A DNA stretch of 64,000 bases from Planctomycetota bacterium (GTDB lineage: Bacteria > Planctomycetota > UBA1135 > GCA-002686595), in assembly GCA_029259635.1 (NCBI GenBank), contig JAJDEU010000047.1, forward strand, positions 17,371 to 81,370. The letters run 5' to 3'. The notes below the pieces were generated by a model that made no database searches, was not told the DNA's origin, and saw only the letters and a program-made list of their open reading frames with translations. Below, piece after piece: positions 63,804 to 64,000 of the stretch. The translations under genes were made by a program, and so were the position numbers. The first letter of the stretch is position 1. Each line of letters opens with the position of its first letter.

Positions 63804-64000
63804 ACGCCAAGACCTTCGACCCAGACACGCCGTCGCCTCAGGTGCCAAGACGATCGAGCAGGCCGAGGCCGACATTCTCGCGATCAAGGTGAAGCACGGC
63901 GAGAGCCTGGCGAAGGAGGCCAAGGACGCTGCTGCGACCGCGGACCCGGAGCTGGTCAAGAAGGTCGCGAAGGACGCGGCCGAGTTCGAAGAGGACTTGG
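63800..64000 (+). CDS. Truncated gene with probable frameshift
   Basis: GTG at 63800 overlaps the winged-helix stop. It reads NAKTFDPDTPSPQ and stops at 63892, but the adjacent frame reads AKTIEQAEADILAIKVKHGESLAKEAKDAAATADPELVKKVAKDAAEFEEDL to the end of the window, an acidic helical protein that looks like the true continuation. An indel near 63830-63845 would restore one frame. Alternatively a second GTG start at 63889 (GTGA overlap) is used. Gene runs off the window. Confidence 0.45.

Overview
This window looks like a contiguous piece of a GC-rich double-stranded DNA bacteriophage with a long tail of siphovirus type. The evidence is a head-to-tail gene order on the plus strand, a 1317-codon tape measure gene, a lambda-like -1 frameshift site in the tail chaperone gene, a terminase large subunit, a RusA-like resolvase, and a DnaB-type helicase next to an initiator with iteron-like repeats. 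Codon choice is strongly G/C-ending throughout, and many start sites carry a GAGGAGG-like ribosome site, so the host is probably a GC-rich bacterium. I cannot say which. I saw no integrase, recombinase-type repressor, DNA polymerase, portal or capsid protease. Portal and protease are expected just left of base 1, where the first gene is already open.

Layout. Bases 1-23260 (plus strand) hold the virion module: scaffold, major capsid protein, head-tail joining proteins, tail tube protein, chaperones, tape measure, then a long series of tail tip and fibre-like genes including three tandem IPT/TIG-type genes and a phospholipase A2-like protein. Bases 23257-41068 (minus strand) form one leftward block of more than 40 mostly tiny genes, nearly all joined by 4-base start/stop overlaps (ATGA, GTGA or TTGA). 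It contains an HNH endonuclease, a nucleoside deoxyribosyltransferase-like protein, a ParB-methyltransferase fusion, the terminase, a DUF5131 protein, ASCH and DUF1643 proteins, RusA and many Cys-rich zinc-ribbon proteins. Bases 41069-42080 are a divergent control region full of inverted repeats. Bases 42081-64000 (plus strand) start with a strongly structured, hairpin-rich cluster (winged-helix-like protein, RAMA-domain protein, Ycf46-like AAA ATPase and DUF2997-like partner). The replication genes follow, then a second HNH endonuclease, then a run of small accessory genes (nucleotidyltransferase, DUF6283, RING-like membrane protein, RecA/Sak4-like ATPase, WGR-domain protein).

How it fits together. 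The divergent region at 41-42 kb probably fires two opposite transcripts: leftward through packaging and accessory genes, and rightward through replication and recombination genes. The virion genes seem to be served by several small promoters sharing a TGGTAGACT (extended -10) box placed just upstream of individual genes. The iterons inside the initiator gene at 50.86-50.98 kb, next to an AT-rich stretch and the helicase gene, resemble the lambda O/P origin arrangement.

Most notable unexplained signals: (1) the peptide KFTF, mostly as DKFTFxxG and mostly near protein ends, in six unrelated proteins; (2) an in-frame UGA splitting a conserved small protein whose downstream half still ends in an ATGA overlap; (3) the RAMA/AAA/DUF2997 cluster; (4) a 73-base three-way-junction structure beside the first HNH gene. 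All names rest on reading the translated sequence by eye. No database search was run.
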